The notes beneath the pieces were generated by a model. That model made no database searches. It had not been told where the DNA came from and was given only the letters and a program-made list of their open reading frames with translations. Shown here in pieces: positions 24,714 through 35,759 of a stretch of 64,000 nucleotides of DNA. Source of the stretch: Molanna angustata (lineage: Eukaryota > Arthropoda > Insecta > Trichoptera > Molannidae). A program made the translations under genes and the position numbers. The number at the start of each line of letters is the position of its first letter. Within the stretch, counting starts at the first letter, position 1. The stretch is taken from contig OY754979.1 in the NCBI GenBank assembly GCA_963576475.1, positions 28,474,578-28,538,577 on the forward strand, given 5' to 3'.

Positions 24714-25253
24714 CTGGGCTGTGTTCAGATTCGACGCTCGACGTCGGGCGTCGAATGTTCCTGAAGTTGCAGATTATGGCGTTTTTCACACCGATCTTAC
24801 CTGAACGCTTTCGAGCGGCGTTTCAATCTGAATGCTACATCGGGTGTTTTAAATGTCAAATGTCATTTATCATACATGTCTCTTTTTAGGTTATATTTTC
24901 ATCGAATGACAACAATTGGACAGTGGTGTAAATAATGATCTCTGACCTTTTATTGGAAATTGTTTAATGATATTTTTATAAATTAACCTCTTTGTGAATG
25001 CATATTGTCATCATAAATAATGTCAACTGATGACAACTGACATATTAGATACCACAGAAACAAATAGAAGTCATCATCCCACAGATAAAATAGAAGTCAA
25101 CATATGCTATAACTGTCAGAGCGTTTTTCACCCGACAACTTTATCGAGCGACGATCAATCTGAACGCCACTTTCGAGCGTCTGTTTCCGGTTATTATGAA
25201 CGGCTTGGAGCGTTCACTAAACGCGCTCGGCGTTCGTTGTGAACGCAACCCTG
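24714..25253. mobile_element. GC-richer DNA element with terminal and subterminal repeats
   Basis: The left end GGCTGTGTTCA and the right end TGAACGCAACC are near-perfect inverted repeats, each flanked on its outer side by CTG as a direct repeat. Inside are many CGCTCG/CGAGCG words and a direct repeat GCGTTTTTCAC at 24779 and 25121. No transposase frame is present. It is probably a non-autonomous DNA transposon. CWG-type 3-bp duplications are reported for some PIF/Harbinger relatives, but assignment is uncertain. Confidence 0.55.
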
Positions 25254-25719
25254 TATAACTTCCTAAAAATGTGAATAAATAAATTAACATTAAGAGAGTA
25301 AGCAGAGGTAGGTTATGAAAATAAAAAAATAATAAAGTATGCATCAAACACGTAGTATAATATGATTAATCATACTAGTAAAAAAGAGATATTAAACGTG
25401 TTTTTTCGTTATTGTTAAGATAAAAAAAATCAAGTAAGATAAATTTAATGTAAATTTTCGCATCGCCAAACGAACCAAGTTTACAGAGATCAACGAATTT
25501 ACATACATAATCAGAACATTTATGAATATCCGGATGATTTTTATGACTGACCATAACTAAAGTTTAATTGAGTACTTAATAAAGTAAAGCTTAATAGGTG
25601 AATAAAGTTATCGTTAATTGAATAAGATTATTTATATATACCTAATATTTTTTTGATTCTAACCTTTTATTATTTTTGTTGTTTATTATATCTCAACATA
25701 TTAAAATTAGAAATAAAAT

Positions 25720-26345
25720 TAGATTACACTACAATAAAACAAGCAGAGCAGTTCACATATCTAGGCTCCGTCCTCACAAAGGACGGAAAGATCGAAAGTG
25801 ATATAGAGCATAGAATCCATACAGGCTGGTTAAAATGGAGGTCCCTAACTGGGGTACTGTGCGACAGAAGAATGCCAGTCCAGACTAAAGGCAGAGTATA
25901 TAAGACCTGTGTGAGACCATCTTTGCTCTATGGATCAGAGTGTTGGGCTTCTAGAAAGCAGGATGAGCAGAGACTCCACGTCACCGAAATGAAAATGTTG
26001 AGGTGGGCCGGCGGTGTGACATTACTGGAAAAGGTCAGGAACGACTACGTCCGAGGCAGTTTCAAGGTAGCTCCCATAGCCGAAAAGATGAGGGAGGGTA
26101 GATTGCGGTGGTATGGGCATATATGCAGGAGAGATGACTCCCACATTGTAAATAAGGCTCTGCATATAGAGACCGAAAAGCGACGCCCGGGACAACCGCC
26201 TGCAACATGGATGTCCACGGTTCACAGCGACATGAAGACGCGGAATGTGACACATGAAGAAACACAGGAGAGAGCAACCTGGCGCATGCGGACTAGGAGA
26301 GCCGACCCCAAATAATGGGAATAAGGCGAGGGAAAAGAAGAAGAT
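25720..26345 (+). pseudogene. RTE-like LINE C-terminal fragment (open over about 195 codons)
   Basis: The frame ends at 26315. From about 25730 it reads IKQAEQFTYLGSVLTKDGKI, ESDIEHRIHTGWLKWRSLTG, VYKTCVRPSLLYGSECW, MKMLRWAGGVTLLEKVRNDY and LRWYGHICRR. This order (YLGS, DGxxxxDIxxRI, KGxVYKTxVRPxLLYGSECW, MLRWxxGxTxxDxxRN, LRWxGHxxRR) is the C-terminal domain of RTE-like non-LTR retrotransposons. The coding part stays open to a normal-looking end, followed by AAGGCGAGGGAAAAGAAGAA. The RT catalytic core and endonuclease are missing on the 5' side; similarity begins abruptly at about 25725. The ATG at 25653 lies outside the similarity and is not a real start. Confidence 0.9.
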
Positions 26346-28035
26346 TATATCTCGACATATATGTTAAAATATTAAAGACAATTAGACACACAATTAAATT
26401 GTAGTATAAAAATATTGAAATAATGAACTGTGGAAAAATTACCAAAAAACCTACATATTATGTACCTACGTAAAAAAAGTATTTAGGTAAGGTCGTTTGT
26501 TATGACTGTGTCTTTGTGTGTTCGTCTATATGTATTTTTCCAATTTTTGTACAGAAAAATGCACAAATATAGTTTTATTGGCATAAGGCAGTCTCTTCCA
26601 AACAATCAAGATTTGTAAGCTAAGTAAACTTTGTAAATTAAATATTGCGTTTTAATTCTTAATACGTTTTTTGACAACCCGTTTGCGCCTCCTAGAAATA
26701 ATCCGAAAATATTTATTATAATATTATGATACGAGTACAATTTATTTCAAGTACAATATTATGACTTTACAGTTATAAACCAACAGCCACTTTGTACACA
26801 GATAAAGATATAATTTATCGTTAGGCGATTGCGCAAGCGCAGATATTATTTGTGTTCGGTTTTTTAAATCGAATTTGGTAGGTTGGCGGCGCTGGAAAGT
26901 TGAATCTCAGTTGGTAAAACGGAAGCAGTGTTACCAATTTTGTTAATTAAAATGTAGAAAATTGGTAATATCATTCAGAGGCAAAGCCATTAATTTCTTA
27001 ACGTTTAGTAAACCTAACTGACAAGATTCATAGCAACGAGTGAGTTGTTACCAATACTTAAATCTACATCTACATTACTTAATATGCTATATAGTATATT
27101 TTGAAAATATTTTGCCCAGTACCCTCAAAAGATACATCTTTAAAATAAGAAACAGTTTGTATGTACATCTTTATTCTATTGCATCATTTTTTTGAAATTT
27201 AAATTTGTTTAATACTTTTCTCGTAAAATTAGTTTTAGTAAAACCCTTTTTTTATTTTTTTATTGTAACTCAAAAACTACAAGGCCTATGAAGAAGACTT
27301 TTATTTCAATCGAAAGAAAATATGAAAATCTTCCGGCCGAGTTATTTAATATTATAAAATTTTTATTACTATTCTTGCTATATAAAAAAAAACATCTAAA
27401 TTTTACCTTTTCTTCACGAAAAAATGTTGTATAACACATATTAGGTGATATACGATATTTTTTCGTGTTTCATACATTAGAAGGTAATTTAGTGTGCATT
27501 TTTGTGTGGTAAATAGAGAAATGAATAATTAATACCTTCAGTAATAAATAGAGTTAGGTGAACTCTCTTTTTCAGGAGTTTTGGGTTTAGGTCATTTTTT
27601 TGTACCTACCATTACATAAAATAAATCTAAAACATCGAAGCAATTTACGTAATAACATCACGACAAAAATATCACGACAGATCTAATTTCTGGGATATTT
27701 TGAATAGGTCCTTTTTTCCATAAGTTGGCATCCCTGAATGAATTTTCATGTAGCCCATTTTTATTGTACCGGCCTATACTTTTTTTTTTCTAAAATATAG
27801 AAGCATTTTACTTCAAATATTAACAGTAGGTATATACGTCATATACACAAAAATGTCACTACGGATCTCTTTGTATGCACTCTTCATATGATACCCGTTG
27901 AAAAATAGACTAAAAAATATGTTGAAATATTGTGAAATCAAAAACCAATTTTCCATCTCGTAGTAGAGAGTAAAAATAAAATAATTTACTAGCTATGTAT
28001 AGATTTTAAAATAATCGATTTCGGCTTCATATTTC
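26346..28035. other. AT-rich sequence, no gene recognised
   Basis: No coding sequence is recognised. A short dispersed motif (GGCATAAGGCAGTCTCTTCC) lies at about 26580. A slightly GC-richer stretch at 26820-26935 (GATTGCGCAAGCGCAGAT, GTTGGCGGCGCTGG) has no identifiable function. Confidence 0.4.
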
Positions 28036-28710
28036 CCTTAAGTTTAGCCTTGATCAGCGGTTATCCTAGTTGATATAATATATTCTTATTTTATCTTCAG
28101 ATTTATATCAGTTATCAAACAAAATAAGTATAGGTACCTACTATAAATGTAATCCTGATCAATGGTTATCATAAATAAAATATTTATATTCGGTATTGGT
28201 TCAATATTGATTTTTAATCCATATTTTTAATGGTTATTATAAAGAAAATACTAAATTTGAATCCTGATCAACGGTATCCTGATCAAAAAATGATATATTT
28301 ATTTTTTATACCTGGTATTGTTGGTTCAAGAACTTTTACTTCAAATTTTCAACGGTTAACATAAAGAATCAACTATAAGTTACAGAATATATTATGAGTT
28401 TAATCTTGATCAACGGTAATCATAAATAATATATTTATTTTTTATATTCGGTATTGGTTCAATCTTGATTTTTACTTAAAATTTTCTACGGTGATCACAA
28501 AGTATATATTATCTACTATGAGTTTAACCTTGATCAATGGTTATCCTTGATTGTATCTTCAGTTTTTCGTCGATTATGATACAGAATATTTTATAAGTTT
28601 AATCCTGATCAACGGCTATCATAAATGATTTCTTAATATTGGATCAATCTTGATTTTTATTTCATATTTTTGACGGTTACAATATAAAATTAATATTGAT
28701 TTTTTCACTA
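28036..28710. repeat. Old degenerate tandem array with TGATCAACGG core
   Basis: The core (C/T)TTGATCA(A/G)(C/T)GG or CCTGATCA(A/G)(C/T)GG recurs at about 28050, 28154, 28262, 28407, 28530 and 28607. It is usually followed by TATCATAAAT, a TATTCGGTATTGGTTCAAT block, TTGATTTTTA and an AACGGTTA block. The period varies from about 75 to 145 bp, so units have gained and lost segments. No coding potential is seen. Confidence 0.8.
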
Positions 28711-28714
28711 CTTT

Positions 28715-29520
28715 TTTCAATCATATATAATCATTTCATATTCTTCGTGTAATTGAAATAAAGGTGGATACATTTATGAGGAAATATGATATTAATTTAT
28801 AAATGTAAATTATTGATTTATTAATTGTTATCACAACAGTGAATCTCACACACGCGAAAATAAGTCTGAGTGTACGAACGTGTACCTATTCATACTAATT
28901 CCAAACCAGTTTTAGGTAACAGGTTATTGAATTCTCTCTAGGTACACATTAGAGCTTCATACACTTACATACATTGTTTGTTTATGCATCCGAAATGTTT
29001 AGATGTTATTACTAACTACATCTCCATATCTTATAACAATACAATTGTTGTTTTAAATTAAAGTTTTATTGTGTTCGCCTAAAGCTCCGATTCTTACACG
29101 ATTCAATACATTGGATAATTTTTTGTAGTTAGAAAAATGGTTGAAATGGCAAAGTCTATGAAGAAAAAATTCTGTAATTATCAATATATAAATACTATTG
29201 ATCAGAACATTATTTTTTACTATTTGAGAAAAATACAAACGCTGACTTTGGAAAATAGCCTTTTACCAGAAAACGTCGCATTATATATTGGTAAAAAAAA
29301 TAAAAATAACGTTTTTTTTTCATAAAGTGTCTTTTTAGGTCCACCCAACGTTAAATACCATTCGAGTGTTTATCTCCCTTTCTCTAGTAGCTCGAAACAG
29401 CTTCTCTACGGTCCATATACCTACCCGTCCACAATCCCGGAACCCCGCATTTCCTAGATTTTTCTCTTGATGACCAGATGCAGTAGTTCATAATTATTGT
29501 CTCGTCCGAATCTGAGTAAT
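28715..29520. other. AT-rich sequence, no gene recognised
   Basis: Two short overlapping frames on opposite strands at 29053-29325 have no motif. The less AT-rich stretch 29335-29475 is unidentified. Confidence 0.4.
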
Positions 29521-29640
29521 ACATAATAATAATAAACAATTTACATAGCCCGTTTAATGATTCAGGATCATTCCATGGCTGTTTTCAGTCTTATAGAGAA
29601 AGTGCTCCTGCTTTGAGCTCTGCGGATGAATTTAATCGAT
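29521..29640 (-). repeat. Probable LINE 3'-UTR fragment with TTATTATTATTATG tail
   Basis: ATAATAATAATAAACAATTT and then AGCCCGTTTAATGA, read in reverse, resemble the 3' end of the LINE at 17022-17970 (ATAATAAGGACAATTT, then AAAGCGCCGTTTAGTGA). The rest is too diverged to follow. Confidence 0.4.
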
Positions 29641-29878
29641 ATTGAAAAGTTCGATAATTGAGATGATTACGTAAAAATCCAATAGGTCATAAATAAAAAT
29701 AAATTAATAAACGTAATAAACTTTAAAACCTTATCCAAATTATTGAAAATATTGTGTTTTCTTATATAAAAAAATTATGTCAGAATAGGACATCGTGGGT
29801 TTCAGTCTTTTTTCCTACCCCGAATAGGTAAACAGCTTGATGTTATGCATGATGATTAAGTAGGTACCTATCAAACTA

Positions 29879-30641
29879 TAAGGGTGGGTTTTTTTCAACC
29901 TTAGTTATAGTTATAGTTACCACTGGTAATCACAGAAATGGGTTTTTTCAAAATATAACTACGCATTTAGCCCATTACTTTAGCCGTAACTATAACCAGC
30001 CGAAAATCAGTAGTTATAGTTAAATTTGATTGTTATGATAGATGTCGCTGGTAATTTTTGTTCATGACTGACCATTTGACGTTTGTACGGGTCAATTTCG
30101 TATTTTTTTATCATAATATCTAAACACAGTAGGTATTATATAATTATGATAGTAATATATACGATGAAATAATGTAATACGTATTGAAAAAAAAAAAAAA
30201 AGTTAAGTTTCGACGACTGCGAATTTTTAGCGTGATGACGCTTGTATAAAGAAATAGTGAGATATCTCTTTTTAAAATTAGGTTACGATGATATTCGCAA
30301 ACATTCAAAATTCAAATGCATTCACCATATTACAGCAAATTTATGACAGCCGCCATTACTCGGAGTCACAAATACATAAATAATAGAAAACGAGACACAC
30401 TATATCTTCTATCTTTTATATAGTATGCGCAAGAAAGAGACAGGAAACGCTCGGAACGTACAGTTTACAATTTTAATGGAATATTTGGGGTCTTTATACC
30501 TGCACCACCCGTAACTATAACTATGACATAACTACACATGAAAAAACCGTTTTAAGATATTTAGCTATTTCTTGTATAACCAGTGGTTATATTATAACTA
30601 TAACTACCGATTTAACAATCCTGTGAAAAAACCCGCCCTAA
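29879..30641. mobile_element. PIF/Harbinger-like MITE with TAA target duplication
   Basis: The element spans 29882-30638 (757 bp). Left end GGGTGGGTTTTTTTCA and the reverse complement of the right end, GGGCGGGTTTTTTCAC, form the terminal inverted repeats. TAA flanks both ends (29879-29881 and 30639-30641). Inner blocks (TAGTTATAGTTATA, CCACTGGTTAT, GGTTTTTTCAT) repeat in opposite orientation near both ends. A 3-bp TWA duplication with GGG-starting termini is typical of PIF/Harbinger. No transposase is encoded. Confidence 0.85.
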
Positions 30642-30644
30642 GAG

Positions 30645-31065
30645 TATGTTGTGTATTCTGCCATACAAATTGTAAGAAACAATTATGAGATGTCTCTCTG
30701 ATAGTTGTTTTCTCTGACATAGCTCATGGATGTAGGTGCTAGGTTATTTAAAGCATTATACTCAGGTATGTATATCAATTATTAAATCACTCTTTGGATC
30801 AAATGATACGAACCGAGAGCCATTTTGAGAGATAAGATTGATGTATTCAAGGAAGAATCGGATAGATCAGTTAAATCAAACGAAGGAGAAAGTCAATTGT
30901 TTAACAATGGTGGGCGTTGACTGATTTAGGGAATAGAAATAACATGACACAGACGGAGATAATGGACCTTGAAAAATAACAACAATTAAAATAACACGAA
31001 ACGTAGAGATGAAATGATCAGCAATAAACAACAAAAAATTAAAACATTTCGTAGAAATTAATTAA
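30645..31065. other. Intergenic, no gene recognised
   Basis: Nothing is identified. Composition is slightly less AT-rich at 30800-30920. Confidence 0.35.
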
Positions 31066-31215
31066 ATGAAGTCCTGGGTTCGATCCCCAGCAGAAGAGAA
31101 ATTTATTTAAATTAATGTTTAGCATTTATTAAAATAATGCTTTGTTTAGGGAATGTATGAGAATGTACATATATGTACTTATAAGAAGGTCATATTCATT
31201 CTTTAAAATAAAATT
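31066..31215 (+). repeat. SINE-like fragment, second family (F)
   Basis: GTCCTGGGTTCGATCCCCAG is a good pol III B-box. It is followed after about 60 bp by TTTAGGGAATGTATGAGAAT and CATATTCATTCTTTAAAA. The downstream blocks recur at 55458-55528 and partly at 39160-39175. The A-box half of a tRNA head is missing. Confidence 0.55.
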
Positions 31216-31219
31216 TCTT

Positions 31220-32340
31220 ATACAAATATTGCTTCTCTGGTGTAAAAAACCCTGGTTAGTGGGAAGAAGTTGCCATACGGCAATAACTAGCCGCTTGCGC
31301 AGGATACAAGGTAGTGTTTATCTTATAAATTAAGGCAATTTTTTAGGTATAACAATATTAACATATTTCATTAAGTACATGATTATGAAATTAATACAAT
31401 GATTTATGAACCACAAAGTTAAATACATACATACATAAATACAGGAAATACACAAAAATAATAAAAATAAAATAAAGAAATATTAATAAGCAATATGTTT
31501 AATGATATAGATTAAATAAACAAAAACGTTAAAATAATTAAATAATTAATGTGAAGATCATAGGTACAGTACCCACATTCCTTAAACTTAGCTTAAATGC
31601 TTTAGCTATAGGTGACCGATATTGGAAGAGGCGTGATTAGGATATAAGATCAATATATCTACTAATTTATTCATATTATTAGGGTAACTATTTCGATCTT
31701 TTCACAAATATAAACCTGTGTATTGTTAAAAATTCAATTTTTGTTCTTATTTTGATTTTTGTTTTTATCTAGCAGCTTTTGTTATTTTTCACAAAAGTAA
31801 CGAATTAGGTCCTTCTCCCTTCCTTTTTCCTTCCCTTCCTTTCCCGTCACTGGCAAATGTGTGAAATATATGAATGTATAATAATTTTAAGTATATTTAA
31901 ATTTATTTTTTGTTGTATTGTAGGTACATACTATGATTATTTAATTAATTGAGGACAAAAGTAATTGGTCTGTCTTTTCTTCATTTCAATGTGTATTTTC
32001 TCTGTTTATCTTATAAGACTGTATTTGTCACTTAAATAAATATATACATACATTTAAACATTATTGTATATATTACTATGGTTTCATTAAGGTAATTTGA
32101 CTTTTACACACATCAATTATCTTAACAATTATAATTGGTGTAATTTTTCCTTAACACGCCACAATAAACCTACAACATATTAAAATATTATAAACACAAC
32201 ACGCCAACAACAAGTTTCGAGCTATAAATCATTCTCGGGTAAAATTGTGTTTGTATTATTCGTTGTAAGCATTAATTACAAAACGAATTAAGGTAACAGT
32301 ATAAATCTCTTTCTTTTGTTTACATGGTTTTGACTATTCA
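31220..32340. other. AT-rich; contains probable LINE 3' UTR but no readable coding
   Basis: The pyrimidine tract at 31805-31850 (CCTTCTCCCTTCC, then TTCCCTTCCTTTCCCG) resembles the UTR just after the LINE frame at 54065-54110. The stretch ends in an ATAAATATATACATACA tail near 32050. No coding remnant could be read beside it. Confidence 0.35.
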
Positions 32341-32384
32341 ACTTACACAATGTTTTTACTCCTCACTAACCCAAAGGGATATAG

Positions 32385-32890
32385 TGGGGAGTTATGATTT
32401 CGCAATTTTTAAGGCTATTTTTTATTGCAGATTATCAACTAGTATCATGCTGAGATTTCAATCTGAAAGTTTTATCACAATGTATCTGTGTGTGTGCTGT
32501 GTACTATGTGCTGTGTGCTATGTACGGAGTGTTTATTTTAGTTTATCGATTATAGACTCATTAGTTTCCTTTAAAATTTTACAAATTTGTTTATCTAATA
32601 CTCGCTTTAACCACATTAGATTTTGAAGGATATTTGAATAGTGTTTCTCATTTTTATTAACTATCAAATATTTCGAAGTGACCCCAAGATCAGGAAAAAA
32701 TAAAATTTCAAAACTTTGTTTTCAAATTGGTAAAAAGGCACACCTCTTTTATATAATGGCATTGAAGAATTAAATAAAAAATAATGTAACAAACTCATGA
32801 AAATGCTGAATATTTTCCATACAAAATTTGAATACTTCATAGAATGACTTGTTAGTGAGAAGTTTAGCATTGGCCACAACCCACTCGTTT
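32385..32890 (+). repeat. Family C interspersed repeat (copy 3)
   Basis: It is collinear with 21549-22135 (GTGGGGAGTTATGATTTCGC, ACTAGTATCATGCTGAGATT, AAGTGACCCCAAG, AAAAAGGCACACC). A TCCTCACTAACCC block lies just before it at 32360, as also seen near copy 1 in reverse. The open frame at 32324-32626 is not conserved in the other copies. Confidence 0.75.
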
Positions 32891-33063
32891 TGATCTGACG
32901 ATAACAAATTTATATACGAAAATGGTATTATAAAATATGTTGTCTTAACCTATATTATTTTTTATAGAAGACTTAAGTCAGCAAATGCCAGATTTACGCC
33001 ATAATATAAAGGTTTTTTTTTCTGTAAAAGGATACAGCAGCAGGATAATATGAATCCTAAGTT

Positions 33064-33264
33064 ATGGTGGGTTTCGTAGATAACAGAATTCAAAGTGTTA
33101 AAATTGATATTTTAACATGTCAATTAGTATGCTGCGATATAGTATAAAGCGGGGTTTTCACCAACCAAAGTGACTGTAAATGGAAGACGTGATTTCTAAT
33201 ACTATAACGTGTTGAAATAGCGATTTTCAACACTTTGAAGGCTGTTATCTCCGAAAGTCACCAT
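33064..33264. mobile_element. About 200-bp fold-back element
   Basis: The left arm ATGGTGGGTTTCGTAGATAA, TTCAAAGTGTTAAAAT and the right arm, read in reverse as ATGGTGACTTTCGGAGATAA, TTCAAAGTGTTGAAAAT, are inverted repeats of about 70 bp. No coding capacity and no clear target duplication were seen. Confidence 0.6.
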
Positions 33265-33428
33265 TACTTTGTCTGTATTTTTTTATCCATTTTTTAATTC
33301 CGTATTTAAATGTACTTATGTTATTAGCCCTTTGCAACTCCAATGGAATCAGATTGAATGCTTTGACTCCAAGGAATTGATAATATCTAAGACCAAAAAT
33401 TGATTTTGTTTTATTTATTTATATTATG

Positions 33429-33637
33429 TAGCTTCTCGGGCAACTAACAGGTACTATGTCAAATAATTATTTGACACGCACCCAATAACAAGTTGCCACA
33501 TTCTGGAGACTTACGGTATTAATCGTCTCACAGATCCAGACTGAAAACACAATTAAAAACTGTGCTCCACCGGGAATCGAACCCGGGACCTTTGGATCAG
33601 CAGTCAGATACCTAACCAACTGAGCCACGAAGGCCGA
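33429..33637 (-). mobile_element. tRNA-derived SINE (full copy)
   Basis: Same family as 9691-9901. The minus strand starts GCCTTCGTGGCTCAGTTGG and carries the B-box GGGTTCGATTCCC. It has a 1-base loss in the GGAGCACAG block (GGAGACACAG elsewhere). The short open frame across it is not a protein. Confidence 0.9.
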
Positions 33638-33639
33638 CA

Positions 33640-34380
33640 ATCGTCTTAGATATCTATTGTAATCAATTATTAGATATAATATATTTCTTTTGTTTGTATT
33701 TTTCAAATATTCTTATACAAATGTATATCTTTATAACTTAAAATTATGCTGAAACAATGTTATTATTATTAGCCAACGATGGCAGTAGGTACAATTCAAA
33801 CATAATATTTATTTTGGGCACAAAATACTAATAACTCGTCTTTGATCGAATATAGCGGTTAAAAAAGTCGTTGGATAACCGGTTGAAGATAAATGATATA
33901 ATAACATGGAGTAAAATCACCTGGTTAGAGAATCGGAATTGAACATGAGCATGTGGGCACACGACACCGTGTCGTGACTAACTGACTGAACTAATTTTGA
34001 ACGATGTAGCAAGTGAATCGGTCAGATAACTATGAGCATCGAACACCCGCAATATTTTATATCCGAATTCAGAGACACATATAAATGAAGCCTTAGACTT
34101 CCAAGGTATTTTGAAGGAAATCTTGTTATACAGAGTTAATGTGATGTCAACACAATTTAAGGAATCCTCAAGAAATTCATAAGGTGTATGCATCCATTGA
34201 TGTATTGTTATTCAAAGATAAGTATGTCTGTTCTAGGCATGAGCATTCTGTAACTTTGTATGCGAACGTACCTTCAAATGCCAAAAAATAAAGTAAAAGA
34301 TAGCACATATGTAAAAAATAGATCTCATTGTTTTCCGATTTGGTACCTAACCTATAAAATATTTCATTCTTTTTTTCTAG
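33640..34380. other. AT-rich sequence, no gene recognised
   Basis: No supported feature. Two overlapping short frames at 33978-34443 show no motif. Confidence 0.4.
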
Positions 34381-34381
34381 A

Positions 34382-34428
34382 AAAGCACGACACCTACTTG
34401 AAGGTGCTTCTAGTAGGTGTCGTGCTTT
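34382..34428. other. Perfect 17-bp stem hairpin
   Basis: AAAGCACGACACCTACT (34382-34398) and AGTAGGTGTCGTGCTTT (34412-34428) are exact reverse complements around a 13-base loop. The stem is short for an animal miRNA precursor. TGTCGTGCTT also occurs inside family B repeats, so this may be a palindromic fragment of that family. Confidence 0.75.
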
Positions 34429-34980
34429 CTTTTTTATATTCACAATGTATACATAAAGAAGCCCTCGAGTAAGGTCAGCTTAAGGAAAGCACTGATACTT
34501 ATGACGTTTTTCGTATTACAAAGAAAAAATGTTTTCTCCTACTTAACAACTGATTAAACATTATACATACGATAAAATATTCTATTGGTTAGGTACTCAA
34601 TAATAATTATCGGAAAACAATGCGATATATTTTCTTTGAAGAAAATCGAAGAAAAGCCGTCTCGGTCTATAGCATTCAAAATCACAATCCGTACTCTTCT
34701 TGCTACTTATCCGTAGTTTCGACGATTAATTGTATGATGTATACAGCCACCAAAGAATTCTATAATATCTTTCGATTAATCTTTAGTCGATCTGGATATC
34801 TTTTCGATTGCAATTTATTTTCTTATTATCACAAGCATTTTTTGTATTATGCAAATTATCATGTACTACATATACCTGGACATTTTTACTTGCAAATGAG
34901 CCGCTATACGATTTTGTAGGGTGACCACACTGAATATATTTAATTCCATATTTTCGAATTATTTTTTAACAAATAAAATA

Positions 34981-35116
34981 TAATATCTTAATAGAGACTA
35001 GGCGAAAAATATATTTATAGAAGAATCGGCAACTACCGGGCTAACGACATGTCATAGGCTGGTTTACGTGATCACTTTAAGCGCTTGCGCAACGATCACC
35101 AATCATGCCTTTTTAG
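34981..35116 (+). repeat. Partial long-TIR MITE (family A), fused to family B
   Basis: ATCTTAATAGAGACTAGG, GACATGTCATAGGCTGGTTT, TTAAGCGCTTGCGCAACG and CACCAATCATGCCTTTT follow the family A inverted repeat. It then switches at TTTTAGGTGAGACGAGAC into family B. Confidence 0.65.
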
Positions 35117-35205
35117 GTGAGACGAGACGTGTGTGAAGATACATACATGTAATGCAAACCCGCACGCCTGTCATTCCACCCCACATTGTGGTATATGAAT
35201 TATAA
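35113..35205 (+). repeat. Family B repeat fragment
   Basis: TTTTAGGTGAGACGA, CCCGCACGCCTGTCATT and CCCCACATTGTGG match the middle and right of the copies at 55541 and 62267. Confidence 0.6.
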
Positions 35206-35245
35206 AAAAAAAATCTCTCTCAAATTATATTATTGTGTAGTACTT

Positions 35246-35341
35246 TTTATTGCTTCTCGGGTAACTTACAGGTATTATGTCAAGTAATTATTTAACACGC
35301 ACTCAACAACAAATTGCCACATTATGGAGTCTTACGATATA
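35246..35341 (-). mobile_element. SINE 3' body fragment
   Basis: TATTGCTTCTCGGGTAACTT, TATTATGTCAAGTAATTA and GCCACATTATGGAGTCTTAC match the 3' half of the tRNA-derived SINE. The tRNA-like head is missing, so this is a 5'-truncated copy. Confidence 0.8.
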
Positions 35342-35445
35342 TTTTATTTCAATATAATTATGTAGCTTTTATATTGTTTTTTATTTTTAATTTATTTTAT
35401 GAACATAGAATAACAATAAAATATGTCTATTCCCAATTAGGGTTT

Positions 35446-35549
35446 TTGCCATAATTACACAATTACGTACTTTGGCATAATTATACAATGAGGTACTTTG
35501 GCATAATTATACAATTAGGTATTTTGGCATAATTACACAATTAGGCACT
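35446..35549. repeat. Minisatellite, 26-bp unit x 4
   Basis: Four consecutive 26-bp units begin TTGGCATAATTA and end with an AATTAGGTACT-type block. A partial unit occurs again at 35725-35755 beyond a family E repeat. Confidence 0.92.
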
Positions 35550-35606
35550 TCTTCTATTCACGTCGATTGTTCTTTTGCACTATGGTGCAGAGATTTCTAA
35601 TCTAGA

Positions 35607-35730
35607 GGGCTCCATGAACTACTTTTCGTGCTATGCATTTTTTTCTTGTCGTTCACTTTGCGTTCTGTGAAGGGGCCGTTTACAATCCCCATATACAGAA
35701 TGGGTGGTGGTGGGAATAGCGAACAATTAG
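35607..35730 (+). repeat. Family E repeat (LINE 3' UTR-like)
   Basis: GGCTCCATGAACTACTTTTC, GTGCTATGCATTTTTTT, TGTGAAGGGGCCGTTTACA and GAATGGGTGGTGGTGGGA match other family E copies. It interrupts the 26-bp minisatellite context: AACAATTAGGTACTTTAGCA resumes directly after it. Confidence 0.65.
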
Positions 35731-35759
35731 GTACTTTAGCATTATAAAACAGTTACCTT

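Noticed and set aside
34620..34919. 99-codon plus frame with Tyr/Phe/His richness
   Set aside because: No domain, composition equals the flanks, and no splice or promoter context.
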